Part shown: piece after piece, positions 27,167-36,581 of the stretch
Layout of the letters: each line of letters starts with the position of its first letter
How positions within the stretch are numbered: the stretch's first letter is position 1
From: Gaiellasilicea sp963763755
GTDB taxonomy: Bacteria; Actinomycetota; Thermoleophilia; Gaiellales; Gaiellaceae
DNA length: 64,000 nt
Direction of reading: 5' to 3'
NCBI GenBank assembly: GCA_963763755.1
Contig: CAVXQE010000008.1
Span: forward strand, 17,267 to 81,266
Made by a program: the position numbers and the translations under genes
The notes under the pieces: generated by a model
The model's database searches: none
What the model saw: the letters and a program-made list of their open reading frames with translations, nothing else
Told to the model about the DNA's origin: nothing

Positions 27167-28312
27167 CGGCGCACCTCCTCCAGCCCGATCGAGCGGGCGA
27201 GCCGGTCGAGTGCCGTGTCGAGAGCGTCGTCCAGGGCACCCGAGGCGCGGATGCCGTCCTCGCGGTGAAAGGCGCGGACGACCAGGCGGCCCTCCTTCCG
27301 CTCCGACTTCAGGTCGGCGCGGCCGACGATCCGGTCGCCGCGCAGGAACGGGAGCACGTAGTAGCCGTACTGCCGCTGCGGCGCCGGCTTGTAGACCTCG
27401 ATCAGGTGGTCGAAGCCGAGGATCCGGCGCGCGAACGGCCGGTCCCAGAGCAGGTTGTCGAACGGCGAGAGCAGGACGGCGGTGCGCGGCGGCGGCCGGT
27501 CGAGCTCGGCGTCGGCGGCGACCAGGACGTCGCGCCGCCGTCGTCGACGCGCAGCCGCCGGAGGCGTCCTTCGGCGACGAGCTCGTCGAGGGCCGGTCTG
27601 ATGCGGGCGATGCCGCCGGTCAGCCGCCAGTGCTCCTTCGACGCCCGGACTCGGTCAGCGCGCCGCGCGCCCGCACCGCCTGCTCGGCGAGCGTCCGCAG
27701 CACCTCGTGCGTCCGATGGCACCGGCGCCTCGAGCTGCGCCCGCGGGATCACCCGCTCGGTGAGGTCGTAGACCCGCTGGAAGCCCTGCCGTCCGGCGAT
27801 CACGAGCTCGCCGTGGTTCCAGAGCCGCTCGAGCATCGCCTTCGCCGGCTTCCAGTTCCACATGCCGCCGCCCGCTGCTCCCTCGAAGTGCCGCGAGGCG
27901 AGCGGGCCGCGCTCGCGGATCTCGCCGAGGATCTCGTTTGCGAGCTCGGGATGCGACGACGTGACGTCGTTGACGTTGCTGTACCAGTCTCGGCCGCCGT
28001 TCTGCATCGCACGCCGGAAGAGCGGCCACGACTCGATCGGAAGCAGGCATGCCTCGTGCGCCCAGAACTCGAAGATCCGGCCCTGGAGAGCAGGTTCGAG
28101 ACGGCTTCCCTCGGGTAGTTTCCGACGCGGCTCGTGAGCGCGATCCGGTGGCTGCGCTCGACCGTCGAGATCGAATCGAGCTGGACGCACGACAGCCGGC
28201 GGATCGCGGCCTCGACGCTCGCGTCGGTCGCGCGCCGATACCGGCTCGCATAGCCCTGCGCCGCGACCGCAAGGCGGCGGACGGCCGTCGCGCTGACCGT
28301 AGTCTCCACCAT
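27163..28312 (-). CDS. YcaQ-type winged-helix DNA glycosylase, copy 2
   Basis: A paralogue of the next gene with the same order: VQLDSISTVERSHRIALTSR (QxD motif), FEFWAHEACLLPIESWPLFR, a winged-helix segment and the ending YVLPFLRGDRIVGRADLKSE. Here the family hallmark EFWAHEA is intact. Three or more frame changes (near 28090, 27690 and 27540) make this one of the most disrupted genes, so decay cannot be excluded, although sequence errors are more likely. Its ATG at 28312 is one base from the divergent methyltransferase start. Confidence 0.8.
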
Positions 28313-28313
28313 C

Positions 28314-28963
28314 GTGCCCTCATCCTCCCCGTTCCTCGAGTTCGCCCGAAACTACCTTCCGTCCCCGCCGGCCCGCGTGCTCGACGTCGGCTGTGGCCAG
28401 GGCGAGCTGACGACCGCGCTCGCGGTCGAGGGGTACGACGATGCTCGGGATCGACCCGCTCGCGCCCCAGGGAGATCTCTTCCGACGGGTCCGGCTGGAG
28501 GATCTCGAGGATGACGAGGGCGGCTTCGACGCCGTCGTCGCCGTCCGCTCGCTCCATCCGATCCGCGATCTGGCGCACGGGCTCGACCGCGTTGCGGCGC
28601 TGCTCCGACCCGGCGCGCCGCTCGTCGTCGACGAGATCGGGTGGGACCTGATGGACGAGCCGACGCTCGACTGGCTCTACGGCCAGCGGCGTGCGCTCGC
28701 CGCGGCCGGGCACGGGGACGCGCCGGCCTCGCTCGACGAGCTCCGCGAGGAGTGGGAGTCGTCTCACCTCGGAATTCACGGCTACGACGCACTGCGTCGT
28801 GAGCTCGAGTCGCGGTTCGAGGAGCGCGCATTCGTGCGGACGCCGTTCCTGCACCGGCTGCTCGCGCGGCGTTGCGACCGAGGTGCTCGAGCAGGCGCTG
28901 ATCGACGCCGGGGCCATACAGCCACTGGGTTTCCGCTGGGTCGGCGTCGCCCGCCCTCGTTGA
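28314..28963 (+). CDS. Class I SAM-dependent methyltransferase
   Basis: A small methyltransferase of about 215 residues. Motif I is VLDVGCGQGELT; the acidic end of beta-2 is seen as GIDPLAPQG; FDAVVAVRSLHPI is motif IV; and RPGAPLVVDEIGWD is the post-motif strand. Frame changes occur near 28438 and 28873. The start is GTG 28314, one base from the ATG of the divergent glycosylase, so each promoter must lie in the other gene. Substrate unknown. Confidence 0.8.
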
Positions 28964-29090
28964 ACGGGGGCAGTGGCGTCACCCGAAGCGGGGATGGTTC
29001 GCAAGCCTGAAACGTGACTGGGGGTAGAGCGAAAGTCGATCCGATAGTGAGATTGCGGCATGTTTGCACAACTATTGCGGAGGCTTTCGA

Positions 29091-29910
29091 ATGTCAGCGA
29101 CTCTCAGCACGACGACCAGCGCCCAGCGCCTCACCTCCTCGGAGGCAGAAGGCCTCTGGCGCAACTGGAAAGAGCGCAGGGATTCGCGCTCACGCGACCA
29201 GCTCGTCCTGGCGTATGCGCCGATGGTTCGCTACATCGCTTCGCGCAAGGTTCGCGAGCTCCCGGCTCACTGCGAGCTCGACGACCTGGCGTCGTCCGGC
29301 CTCGTCGCGCTGATGGAGGCGATCGATCGTTTCGACCCCGTCAAGGGTGCCAGCTTCGAGCAGTACGCCTGGACACGGGTCGCCGGCGCGCTCGTCGACG
29401 AGCTGCGCAAGCAGGACTGGGCTTCTCGCTCGGTCCGGCGCGAGGGCCGGCGCATCGAGCGGGCTCGCGACTCCTTCTTCGCCCGCGCCGGCACGATGCC
29501 GACCGAGTCGGAGCTCGCACACGAGCTCGGCACGACCGTCGACGACCTGCGGACGAGCATCGAGGACATCGACCGCTCCGACATCGCCTCCTTGAACGCT
29601 CCCTCCCGCGGAGCCGAGGACTCGCTGCCGATGGAAGTCGGCGAGACGATCCAGGCGCCCGAGGGCGAGTACGACCCTGAGCCGAGCCTGCTCGGCTGCC
29701 GACCGCAACGCGGCCGTCCGTGCCGGCATCGCCCGGCTGTCCGATCGCGAGCGCCACGTTCTCTCGCTCGTGCACGTCCAGGAGCTCCCCGGTGCCGAGA
29801 TCGGCCGGATGCTCGGCGTCAGCGAGTCGCGGGTGTCGCAGATCCTCGCGGGGATCCGTCGCAAGCTGAAGGATCAGCTCGACTCGTACGAGACGGCTGC
29901 CGCGGCCTAG
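29091..29910 (+). CDS. RNA polymerase sigma factor, FliA/WhiG type
   Basis: A group-3 sigma factor of about 272 residues with region 2 (LVLAYAPMVRYIASRKVR, FDPVKGASFEQYAWTRVAGA, LVDELRKQDWASRSVRR), region 3 (PTESELAHELGTTVDDLR) and region 4 (LSDRERHVLSLV, GRMLGVSESRVSQI). AWTRVxGAxxDELR is a FliA/WhiG feature. One frame change near 29690 separates regions 3 and 4. ATG 29091 has a GGAGG site at a 7-bp distance. The 127 bp upstream hold no gene. No flagellar genes lie in the window, so a sporulation or stress role is also possible. Confidence 0.88.
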
Positions 29911-29926
29911 ACTACTCTCCGCCGCT

Positions 29927-30380
29927 GTGGCGGAGGAGACGCACGAGGAGCGGATCAACCGCGAGCTGATCGAGCTCCTCAACGAGCTGCGGGTGGCGCT
30001 CCCCGGCGTCCAGGTGCTGTTCGCGTTCCTGCTCGCCGTCCCGTTTTCGCAGCGCTTCGAGCAGACGACGGACCTGCAGCGCGACACGTACATGGTCGCG
30101 CTCCTCAGCACTCTGGCCGGCTCCGTGTTCCTGATCGCGCCGAGCGCCTACCACCGGATCCGCTTCCGAGACCGCGACAAGGAGGCGCTGCTTCGGATCT
30201 CCAACGTCTTCGCGATCGTCGGGATGATCTTCCTTGCGGTCGGAATGACGTCGGTCGTGTTCCTGGTGACCGACGTCATCTACAACGGGGTCGTCACCAC
30301 CGTCGTGACCTCCGCTCACAGCGGGACTCTTCGCTCTCGTCTGGTTCGTGCTGCCGCTTGCTCGCAAGTCGAGCGACTAG
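29927..30380 (+). CDS. DUF6328-type small membrane protein
   Basis: About 150 residues. A charged N-terminal helix (RINRELIELLNELRVALPGV) is followed by four hydrophobic segments (QVLFAFLLAVPF, YMVALLSTLAGSVFLIA, NVFAIVGMIFLAVGMTSVVF and a last one after a frame change near 30320 ending LVWFVLPLARKSSD). This pattern belongs to a widespread actinobacterial family without known function. It follows the sigma gene by 16 bp. Its TAG stop shares CTAG with the convergent dehydratase gene. Confidence 0.78.
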
Positions 30381-31324
30381 TCCGGCGTCCCGCCTGCGAG
30401 GATCACCTGGAGCCGGTCGGAATCGATGTTGCCGCCGGAGACAATGCAGACGAGCTTCCGTCCCGGGACCTGACCCGAGACCGCGGCCGCGACGGCAAGC
30501 GCGCCTGCCCCTTCCGCGATCACCCGTGCACGCTCGGCGAGCAGCCGGACGGCAGCGGCGGTCTCGTCCAGCGATACCGTGTAGGCACCGGCGACCAGCG
30601 GCCGAGCCCGTTCCCACATCGCGGGCAGCACGACCTTCGCACCCGCCCCGTCGACGAACGACGGCTGGAACTCGGCCTCGCGTGGCTCGCCGGCCTCGAG
30701 CGCTGCGGTCACCGCCGCGCCCGTCTCGGGCTGCACCGCATACGCCTTCGTGTCGGGTCGGAGCGCGGCGAGTGCGCTCGCGATCCCGGTGAAGAGGCCG
30801 CCGCCGCCCCAGGGCACCAGAACCGCATCCGCGTCGGGGAGATCCTCCGCAAGCTCGAGCCCGATCGTGCCGTTGCCCGCCATCACGCGCTCGTTCTGCA
30901 CCGGGTGGACGAAGAAGCCCTCGGCTTCGTCGAACTGCGAGGTGAGCACGATCTCCCACCAGCGCTCGTACGGCACTTTGACGACCGTGCCCCCGAGCCG
31001 CTCGATCGCGTCCAGCTTCGTCTGCGGCGCGCTCTCCGGGGCGATCACCGTCGCCGGTACGCCGAGCTCACGTGCGGCCCAGGCGACTCCCTGCGCCATG
31101 TTGCCGGCACTCGCGGTGACGACACCCTTGGCGGTCTCGATGTGAGAGGCCTGCCGGATCGCGTTGACGGCGCCGCGAATCTTGAAGGAGCCGATCGGCT
31201 GGAGGTTCTCGAGCTTGAGCCAGATCTCTGCCGGTCCATCGACTTCGAGGCGCACGAGCGGCGTTCGAATCGCGGCACCGGCGATCGTCTCGCGGGCGCG
31301 CTCGATCTGCGCGAACGGGATCAG
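30377..31324 (-). CDS. Threonine/serine dehydratase family PLP enzyme
   Basis: Fold-type II PLP enzyme. IPFAQIERARETIAG leads to substrate and cofactor motifs LENLQPIGSFKIRGA (PLP Lys), TASAGNMAQGVAWAA and VPWGGGGLFTG, with SGGNIDS binding the PLP phosphate end. It lacks the regulatory ACT domain, so it is a catabolic form about 315 residues long. No ATG or GTG gives a full N-terminus; a CTG at 31324, overlapping the upstream TGA, does. It deaminates threonine or serine (or a related hydroxy amino acid) to a keto acid. It is the last gene of a three-gene operon. Confidence 0.9.
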   Translation of the reverse strand: MIPFAQIERARETIAGAAIRTPLVRLEVDGPAEIWLKLENLQPIGSFKIRGAVNAIRQASHIETAKGVVTASAGNMAQGVAWAARELGVPATVIAPESAPQTKLDAIERLGGTVVKVPYERWWEIVLTSQFDEAEGFFVHPVQNERVMAGNGTIGLELAEDLPDADAVLVPWGGGGLFTGIASALAALRPDTKAYAVQPETGAAVTAALEAGEPREAEFQPSFVDGAGAKVVLPAMWERARPLVAGAYTVSLDETAAAVRLLAERARVIAEGAGALAVAAAVSGQVPGRKLVCIVSGGNIDSDRLQVILAGGTPD

Positions 31325-32235
31325 AACTCGACCTCCGTCCCCGCTCCCTCCTCGCGGGCCTTCCGCACCACGAGCTCCGCGGCGGCGAGATCCTCGACGG
31401 CGAGGCCGAGAGACTTGAAGACCGTCAGCTCCTCCGTGTCGGTCCGGCCCGGATGCGAGCCGATCAGCACCTCGCCGACCTCGGCGCGGATGTGATCCTC
31501 GCCCAGCCCGGCGAGCAGCAGATCGCCCGACTCGTTCAGCGTCGACTCACGCCGGTCGACGAAAAGGCTGCACGCGGCCATCGTCTCGGTGTCCAGCTCA
31601 CGGATGCTCGGGAGGCTCGAGCCCACGGCGTTGACGTGAGTCCCCGGTGCGAGCCACTCGCGCCGGAGGATCGGCTCGCGCGCGCTGGTGCACGTGCACA
31701 CGATGTCTGCGCCCTCGAGCACAGCCTCGGAGGTCCCGCCGTCCCGGCGGCTCCACGACCGGATCTCGACGTCACCGAGCACCGAGCGCATCGCGTCCGC
31801 GTGCGAGCGCGCCTGCACACCGGCGCCGAGGATCGCGACCGTGCGCGCTCCGGGTCGGGCGAGTGCCCGCGTGGCGACGGCGGACACGGCGGCCGTCCGG
31901 ATCTCGGTGATCGGCGACGCGTTCAGGATCGCCCGCAGCTCGCCGGTCTCGCCGTCGTGGAGGAGAACGGCGCCCTGGTGGGCATCGAGCCCACGGGCCG
32001 GGTTGCCGGGTGCGATCACGATCTCCTTCAGCGACCACGTCGAGCCGTCCCCGCTCCTGTGCGCAGGCATGAAGCCCATCAGACTCTCCGCACCGGGCGG
32101 ACGCGTGACGAATCGCAGTGGCTGGTGCAGTTCGCCCCGCGCAAGCGACTGGAGGACGCTTTCCATCGCTTCGATGCACTCGTCCATCGGCAGCAGCCGG
32201 CGGACATCGTGCTCCGGGATGACGAGCACGCTCAT
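31321..32235 (-). CDS. Ornithine cyclodeaminase/mu-crystallin family protein
   Basis: A 304-residue NAD-binding protein: VLVIPEHDVRRLLPMDECIEAM at the start, KEIVIAPGNPARGLDAHQGAVLL for substrate binding, and the Rossmann motif VAILGAGVQARSHADAM. Members act as ornithine cyclodeaminases, imine reductases or alanine dehydrogenases. Both neighbours overlap it by 4 bp, so it is translated together with a dehydratase and an aldo/keto reductase. An imine- or amino-acid-processing role is likely; the exact substrate is open. Confidence 0.9.
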   Translation of the reverse strand: MSVLVIPEHDVRRLLPMDECIEAMESVLQSLARGELHQPLRFVTRPPGAESLMGFMPAHRSGDGSTWSLKEIVIAPGNPARGLDAHQGAVLLHDGETGELRAILNASPITEIRTAAVSAVATRALARPGARTVAILGAGVQARSHADAMRSVLGDVEIRSWSRRDGGTSEAVLEGADIVCTCTSAREPILRREWLAPGTHVNAVGSSLPSIRELDTETMAACSLFVDRRESTLNESGDLLLAGLGEDHIRAEVGEVLIGSHPGRTDTEELTVFKSLGLAVEDLAAAELVVRKAREEGAGTEVEF

Positions 32236-33183
32236 GCGAAGATCGTGGCCAGCTGATCCCGCTCGGAGGGCGAGAGCTGGAGGTCGAGCGCTTCGAGCGC
32301 CGGGCGGAGCTGATCCGGCCGCCGCGGCCCGACGACCACAGCCGTCACGTTCGGATCGCCGAGCAGCCAGGCGATCGCGAGGGCCGCGGGGGACGTCCCG
32401 CGCTCACGCGCCTGCGCCTCGAACGCCTCGAGCGCGTCGAAGACCCGATCGTCCTGGAAGTGGAGGTAGGGGTCGGGGCGCAGCGTCATCCGCGAGCCGG
32501 GCGGCGGCTCCTCGCCGCGGCGGTACTTCCCTGTCAGCCAGCCGCCTGCCAGCGGGCTGTACGGCGTGTAGCCGAGACCTTCGCGGAGGCAGATCCCAAT
32601 CGTCCTCGTCCTCGCGCTCCAGCAGGGAGTACGAGTTCTGGGCCCACGCCGGCCGGCCGTGCCGGAGTGCCTCTTCGAGCCAGGCGGCGTCGACGTTGCT
32701 GCCGCCGTACGACCGGATCCTGCCCTCTTCGACCAGCTCTTCGAAGGCGCCGATCGTCTCGGCGATGGCGACACTCGGATCCATCGCATGCGAAAGATAA
32801 AGCGGTACGGCTTCGACGCCGAGTCGCGTCAGGCTCGCGTCGATCTGACGCCGGATCCGTTCAGCGGAGAGACCGCTGTCCTCGCCCTCGCCCATCGGGT
32901 TGAACGTCTTCGTCGCCAGGACGATCCGCTCGCGCACCTCAGGGCCCTTCGCTCGAAGCCAGCTGCCGATGAACGACTCGCTGCGGCCGCCGCCGTACGC
33001 GTCAGCGGTGTCGAAGGTCGTGATCCCCGCTTCCCAAGCCGCATCCATGAGGGCATGCGCCTCCGCTTCGGTCTCACCCGCGCCGAAGAATGCGGGCGAC
33101 GAACCGATGCCGCCGAAGTTGCCGCAGCCGAGAATGACGCGCGACACGCCGACGCCGCTCTGCCCAAGCGCACGATGCTCCAT
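32232..33183 (-). CDS. Aldo/keto reductase
   Basis: About 316 residues, a TIM-barrel NADPH enzyme. FDTADAYGGGRSESFIGSWL holds the catalytic Asp and Tyr, VLATKTFNP the Lys, and LYLSHAMDPSVAIAETIGAF the His strand. The NADP-binding end is VTAVVVGPRRPDQL. One frame change near 32600 is bridged. It is the first gene of the dehydratase operon and follows the XRE regulator gene by 9 bp. Confidence 0.9.
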
Positions 33184-33192
33184 GCCTCGATG

Positions 33193-33678
33193 CTACGCGT
33201 CGCGGCGGCGGCGGTCGTCCGCGTAGTCGAGCAGCGCGAGGGCGTCGCGGGCGTAACGTGCAGCGCTCGAGCGTTCGCCGGCCAGGGCGAGCGAGCGGGA
33301 GTGCTCCCAGAGGACGCGTGCCCGCTCCGCCGGGTCGTGGAGGCTCCCGGAGGGCCGGTTCGGCTCGGGTTGCCGGTTCCAGTCACCGTTGAGACGGCTT
33401 TCCACCTCGGCCTCGACCACCTCGGGAGGCATCTGCTGGATCCGCTCCTCGCCTGTCGCCAGGTACTGCTCGTCTGCGTTCAGCTTCTGAGCGAGCTTGC
33501 GCAGAAGCTGCAACGACGGGACACGATCCCCCGCTTCGAGCCGCGAGATATACGCAGCTGAACAGCCTGGGAAGGAGAGTTGGCGCTGGGAGAGTCCCGC
33601 CTCGATGCGAGCATCCCTGAGTCGTCGCCCGACGGCCGCAGGGTCGTCGACGTGCGAATGGTAGTGCGGTGCAGTCAT
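33193..33678 (-). CDS. XRE-family transcriptional regulator
   Basis: A 161-residue protein with an N-terminal helix-turn-helix (RRLRDARIEAGLSQRQLS, AAYISRLEAGDRVPSLQLL) and a helical C-terminal part (RARVLWEHSRSLALAGERSS) that looks like a short tetratricopeptide segment. The full TPR array usual in such regulators is missing, so it may be a shortened form. It is upstream of the aldo/keto reductase operon on the same strand and probably regulates it. Confidence 0.85.
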   Translation of the reverse strand: MTAPHYHSHVDDPAAVGRRLRDARIEAGLSQRQLSFPGCSAAYISRLEAGDRVPSLQLLRKLAQKLNADEQYLATGEERIQQMPPEVVEAEVESRLNGDWNRQPEPNRPSGSLHDPAERARVLWEHSRSLALAGERSSAARYARDALALLDYADDRRRRDA

Positions 33679-33795
33679 CGCGAGCCGCAGTCGCGAGTCA
33701 AGACAGCCGCCTCGAGCCTCACCGCAGGCGTGCGGGCAGGCCTCGATCGTTTGTCATGTCTCTACGTACTGAGTGGCGCTTCACCTCCTCGGAGA

Positions 33796-33881
33796 CGCAG
33801 TGACATGGCACTGCGCTGACCGAGCATATCCCTGCTTTCCGAAACCACCAAGCCCGATGTCAACACTCGCCCGCATGCGGG
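33796..33881. promoter_or_regulatory. Two palindromes in the XRE/phospholipase D divergent region
   Basis: CGCAGTG-N6-CACTGCG occupies 33796-33815 and CCCGCATGCGGG occupies 33870-33881. Both lie in the 219-bp gap between divergent genes, where no coding sequence is seen. They are candidate operators; the second is 16 bp before the phospholipase start codon. Confidence 0.4.
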
Positions 33882-33897
33882 TGACACACTCTCGTTC

Positions 33898-35217
33898 ATG
33901 AGCTTGGGCAAGGGAGTGGCGCTCGTGCTGAGCGCGTTCGCCGTGATCTTCGTTCTCGCGTACCGGCGGGTGCTCGGAGTCACGCAGCGGCCGGGCTGGC
34001 CGCCACCCGTCGACGCCGTCACACCGGCGGGCGCTCAGGCGGCGACCGAGGCATTCGTGGCCCGAGGCGCGACACGCCCGCACGACGCGGCGCTTCCGTT
34101 TGCGTGGTCGACAGCAGCCACGATCGAGCCGTGGGCGGAGGGCGTGAACTTCTTCCCGAGGATCTTCGCCGACGTCGAGGCCGCGCAGTCGACGGTGCAC
34201 ATCCTGATGTTCGGCTGGCGCGAGGGCGAGATCGGGATGAGGATGGCCGCACTGCTGGAACGAAAGCTGGCGGAAGGCGTCGAGGTCCGGGTGATCGTTG
34301 ACGGATTTGGCTCGAGGCCGTACGTGCAGGCGCGGGAGATGTTCACGAGCCTCGCTGCCGCCGGCGGCCGGATCGTCGTCAACGACGTGTTTCCGTTGGA
34401 CCGGGATGGCCTCTTCCCCGACGGCCAGCGGGTCGACTGGCGGCAGGACGAGGTCGGCCGGGCCGATCACCGCAAGCTCTACGTGATCGACGGCACGGTC
34501 GCGTGGACGGGTGGCGCGGGGATCGAGGACCATTTCGAGAACGGCGGCTTCCATGACGTGATGGTGCGAGTCACCGGCGATGTCGTCCGGCAGGCGCAGG
34601 CGGCGTTCCTGACGAGCTTCCACGGGCACGGCGCGCCGCTTCCGTCCGAGTTGTCGGCCTACTTCCCGGAGCCGGCCGACCCGGGCTCGACGCCGATCGC
34701 GCTCGCACAGGTGATCCCCGGTGGGCACGTTGCCGCCTCACAGGCAATTCGCGAGCAGATCGACGGTGCTCGCGAACGCCTCGACGTGATGAATCCCTAT
34801 CTCACCGACCGGGGCATGATCGACCGGATCGTCGCGGCTGCTCGGCGCGGCGTGCAGGTCAGGGTCGTCGTCTCGAAGGCCTCCAACAACGCCCAGGCGA
34901 CGGCGGCGCTGAAACATCGGTACCCGGACCTGCTCGAGGCGGGCGTCGCGCTCTGGGAGCTCCCCGACACGGTCGTCCACGCGAAGGTCGTCGTCGCCGA
35001 CGACGTCGTCAGCTTCGGCACGGTGAACCTCGACGCCTGGGCGCTCTACCGCAACTCGGAGATCATGATGATCACGCGTAGCGCAGATGTCGCCGCGCTG
35101 ATCGAGGAGAGGCTGTTCGAGCCGGACATCGCCCGCTCGTCTCCCGGCGAGCCGCTCTCGGGCACGCACGAGAGCTTCGAGGGCTGGTTCTGGAACAAGC
35201 TCTCACACCTTCTCTGA
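33898..35217 (+). CDS. Phospholipase D-like / cardiolipin synthase family protein
   Basis: A 439-residue protein with an N-terminal membrane helix (GVALVLSAFAVIFVLAY) and two HKD motifs: HRKLYVIDGTVAWTGG (first) and HAKVVVADDVVSFGTVNLD (second). Between and before them are the usual strands VHILMFGWREGEIGMRM and VEVRVIVDGFGSR. Cardiolipin synthases of this type join two phosphatidylglycerol molecules or transfer phosphatidyl groups at the membrane. Both active-site motifs are complete. Confidence 0.92.
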   Translation: MSLGKGVALVLSAFAVIFVLAYRRVLGVTQRPGWPPPVDAVTPAGAQAATEAFVARGATRPHDAALPFAWSTAATIEPWAEGVNFFPRIFADVEAAQSTVHILMFGWREGEIGMRMAALLERKLAEGVEVRVIVDGFGSRPYVQAREMFTSLAAAGGRIVVNDVFPLDRDGLFPDGQRVDWRQDEVGRADHRKLYVIDGTVAWTGGAGIEDHFENGGFHDVMVRVTGDVVRQAQAAFLTSFHGHGAPLPSELSAYFPEPADPGSTPIALAQVIPGGHVAASQAIREQIDGARERLDVMNPYLTDRGMIDRIVAAARRGVQVRVVVSKASNNAQATAALKHRYPDLLEAGVALWELPDTVVHAKVVVADDVVSFGTVNLDAWALYRNSEIMMITRSADVAALIEERLFEPDIARSSPGEPLSGTHESFEGWFWNKLSHLL

Positions 35218-35250
35218 GCCTGAAGACAATCCGGCCGTCGCGTGCTTGCG

Positions 35251-35278
35251 TTGCGTTGGCGCCGTGAAGGGTTAAGGT
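35251..35278 (+). promoter_or_regulatory. Promoter of the secreted glycosidase gene, probably leaderless
   Basis: TTGCGT (35251-35256) and TAAGGT (35273-35278) are 16 bp apart. The -10 box ends 10 bp before the ATG at 35289 and no ribosome binding site is seen, so the transcript probably starts at or near the start codon. Confidence 0.5.
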
Positions 35279-35288
35279 CGAGCAGCCG

Positions 35289-36581
35289 ATGAGGACGACT
35301 ACCGGCCGGATGACGCTGTTCGGGCTGCTCCTCGTGCTTGCGGCCTGCGTCGCCGCGAGCTCCGGTCAGGCTTCGACGGGCGTCCGCTACGGAATTCAGG
35401 ACGACGCGTGGCTCGAGTTCGGCCCGGGGACCCTGAACCAGCGGCTGGCCACCTTCAAGCGACTCGGTGTGCCGCTCGTCCGTTTCAACCTGCGCTGGAA
35501 CGCAATCGCCCGGAGCCGGCCGACGCATCCGACGTCGCCGCGCGATCCCGCGTATGACTGGCGCAGGGCGGACAGGGTTCTGCGCGGTCTGCGCCGCTAC
35601 GGCCTGACCCCGGTGCTCACGCTGGTTGGAACGCCCGCGTGGGCGAACGGGGGACGCGCGCCGAACTTCGCACCGCCGCGCCCTCGAGACTTCCGCCGCT
35701 TCGCGACCGCCGCCGCCAGGCGCTACCCCTGGGTTCGCTACTGGCTGATCTGGAACGAGCCGAACAAGCGCCTCTGGCTCAGGCCGACGAGGTCGGCGAT
35801 CTACGTCCAGCATCTGCTCAACCCTGCGTACGAGGCGATCCATGCCGTGCTGCCACACGCCCGCGTCGGCGGAGGGGCGACGGGGCCAAAAGGCGCGGCG
35901 GGGGGCGTCGCACCCGTCACCTGGGTCCGCGGCATGGCCGCCGCCCACGCGAAGTTCGACGCCTACGCCCACCACCCATACCCCTCGACGCCGTCCGAGA
36001 CGCCGTCCAGCGGCGGCTGCCGGAACTGCCCTTGGATCACGATGGCGACGATCAGGAAGCTCCTCATCCTCGTCAAGCGCTCCTTCGGGTCGAAGCCGAT
36101 CTGGCTGACGGAGTACGGCTACCAGACGAACCCGCCCGACACGTTCCTAGGCGTGCCTCTGAAGCGGCAGGCGACGAATCTCAGCCTCGCCGCGATGAGG
36201 GCGTGGAGGCTGCCACGGGTCACGATGCTGATCCAGTACCTCTACCGCGACGAGCCCTCGCTCAGCCGCTTCCAGACCGGCCTCGTGTTCGTGGACGATC
36301 GTTGGAAGCCCTCGCTGCAGGGATTCAAGCTGCCCTTTGCGCAGATGGGGCGGCGCGGGCTGCAGGTCATCGTCTGGGGCCAGGTTCGCGACGGGCGGCC
36401 CGGGCGGAAGTCGTATCGGCTCGAGGTGCTCCGCCGGAACGTGTGGAAGCCCGTCGGGCGCGTCCGGCTGACGAACGACGACGGCGTCTTCATGCGGACG
36501 GTTCGGATCAAGCCCGGCGCGCTCTTCCGGATCTGGTCGCCGCGCCAGCGACGCTTCAGTCTGCAGCTGCGGATCAGGTGA
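35289..36581 (+). CDS. Secreted glycoside hydrolase, clan A TIM barrel
   Basis: A 430-residue exported protein. The signal peptide ends either in a lipobox (VLAAC, Cys20) or at a later Ala-Ser site. Retaining clan-A glycosidase features: RFNLRWNAIARSRP, the acid/base Glu in LIWNEPN and the nucleophile Glu in WLTEYGYQ, about 130 residues apart. The C-terminal 80 residues form a small beta domain (QVIVWGQVRDGRPGRKSYRL). It resembles GH39 or GH5-like plant polysaccharide enzymes, but I cannot fix the family. Confidence 0.82.
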   Translation: MRTTTGRMTLFGLLLVLAACVAASSGQASTGVRYGIQDDAWLEFGPGTLNQRLATFKRLGVPLVRFNLRWNAIARSRPTHPTSPRDPAYDWRRADRVLRGLRRYGLTPVLTLVGTPAWANGGRAPNFAPPRPRDFRRFATAAARRYPWVRYWLIWNEPNKRLWLRPTRSAIYVQHLLNPAYEAIHAVLPHARVGGGATGPKGAAGGVAPVTWVRGMAAAHAKFDAYAHHPYPSTPSETPSSGGCRNCPWITMATIRKLLILVKRSFGSKPIWLTEYGYQTNPPDTFLGVPLKRQATNLSLAAMRAWRLPRVTMLIQYLYRDEPSLSRFQTGLVFVDDRWKPSLQGFKLPFAQMGRRGLQVIVWGQVRDGRPGRKSYRLEVLRRNVWKPVGRVRLTNDDGVFMRTVRIKPGALFRIWSPRQRRFSLQLRIR

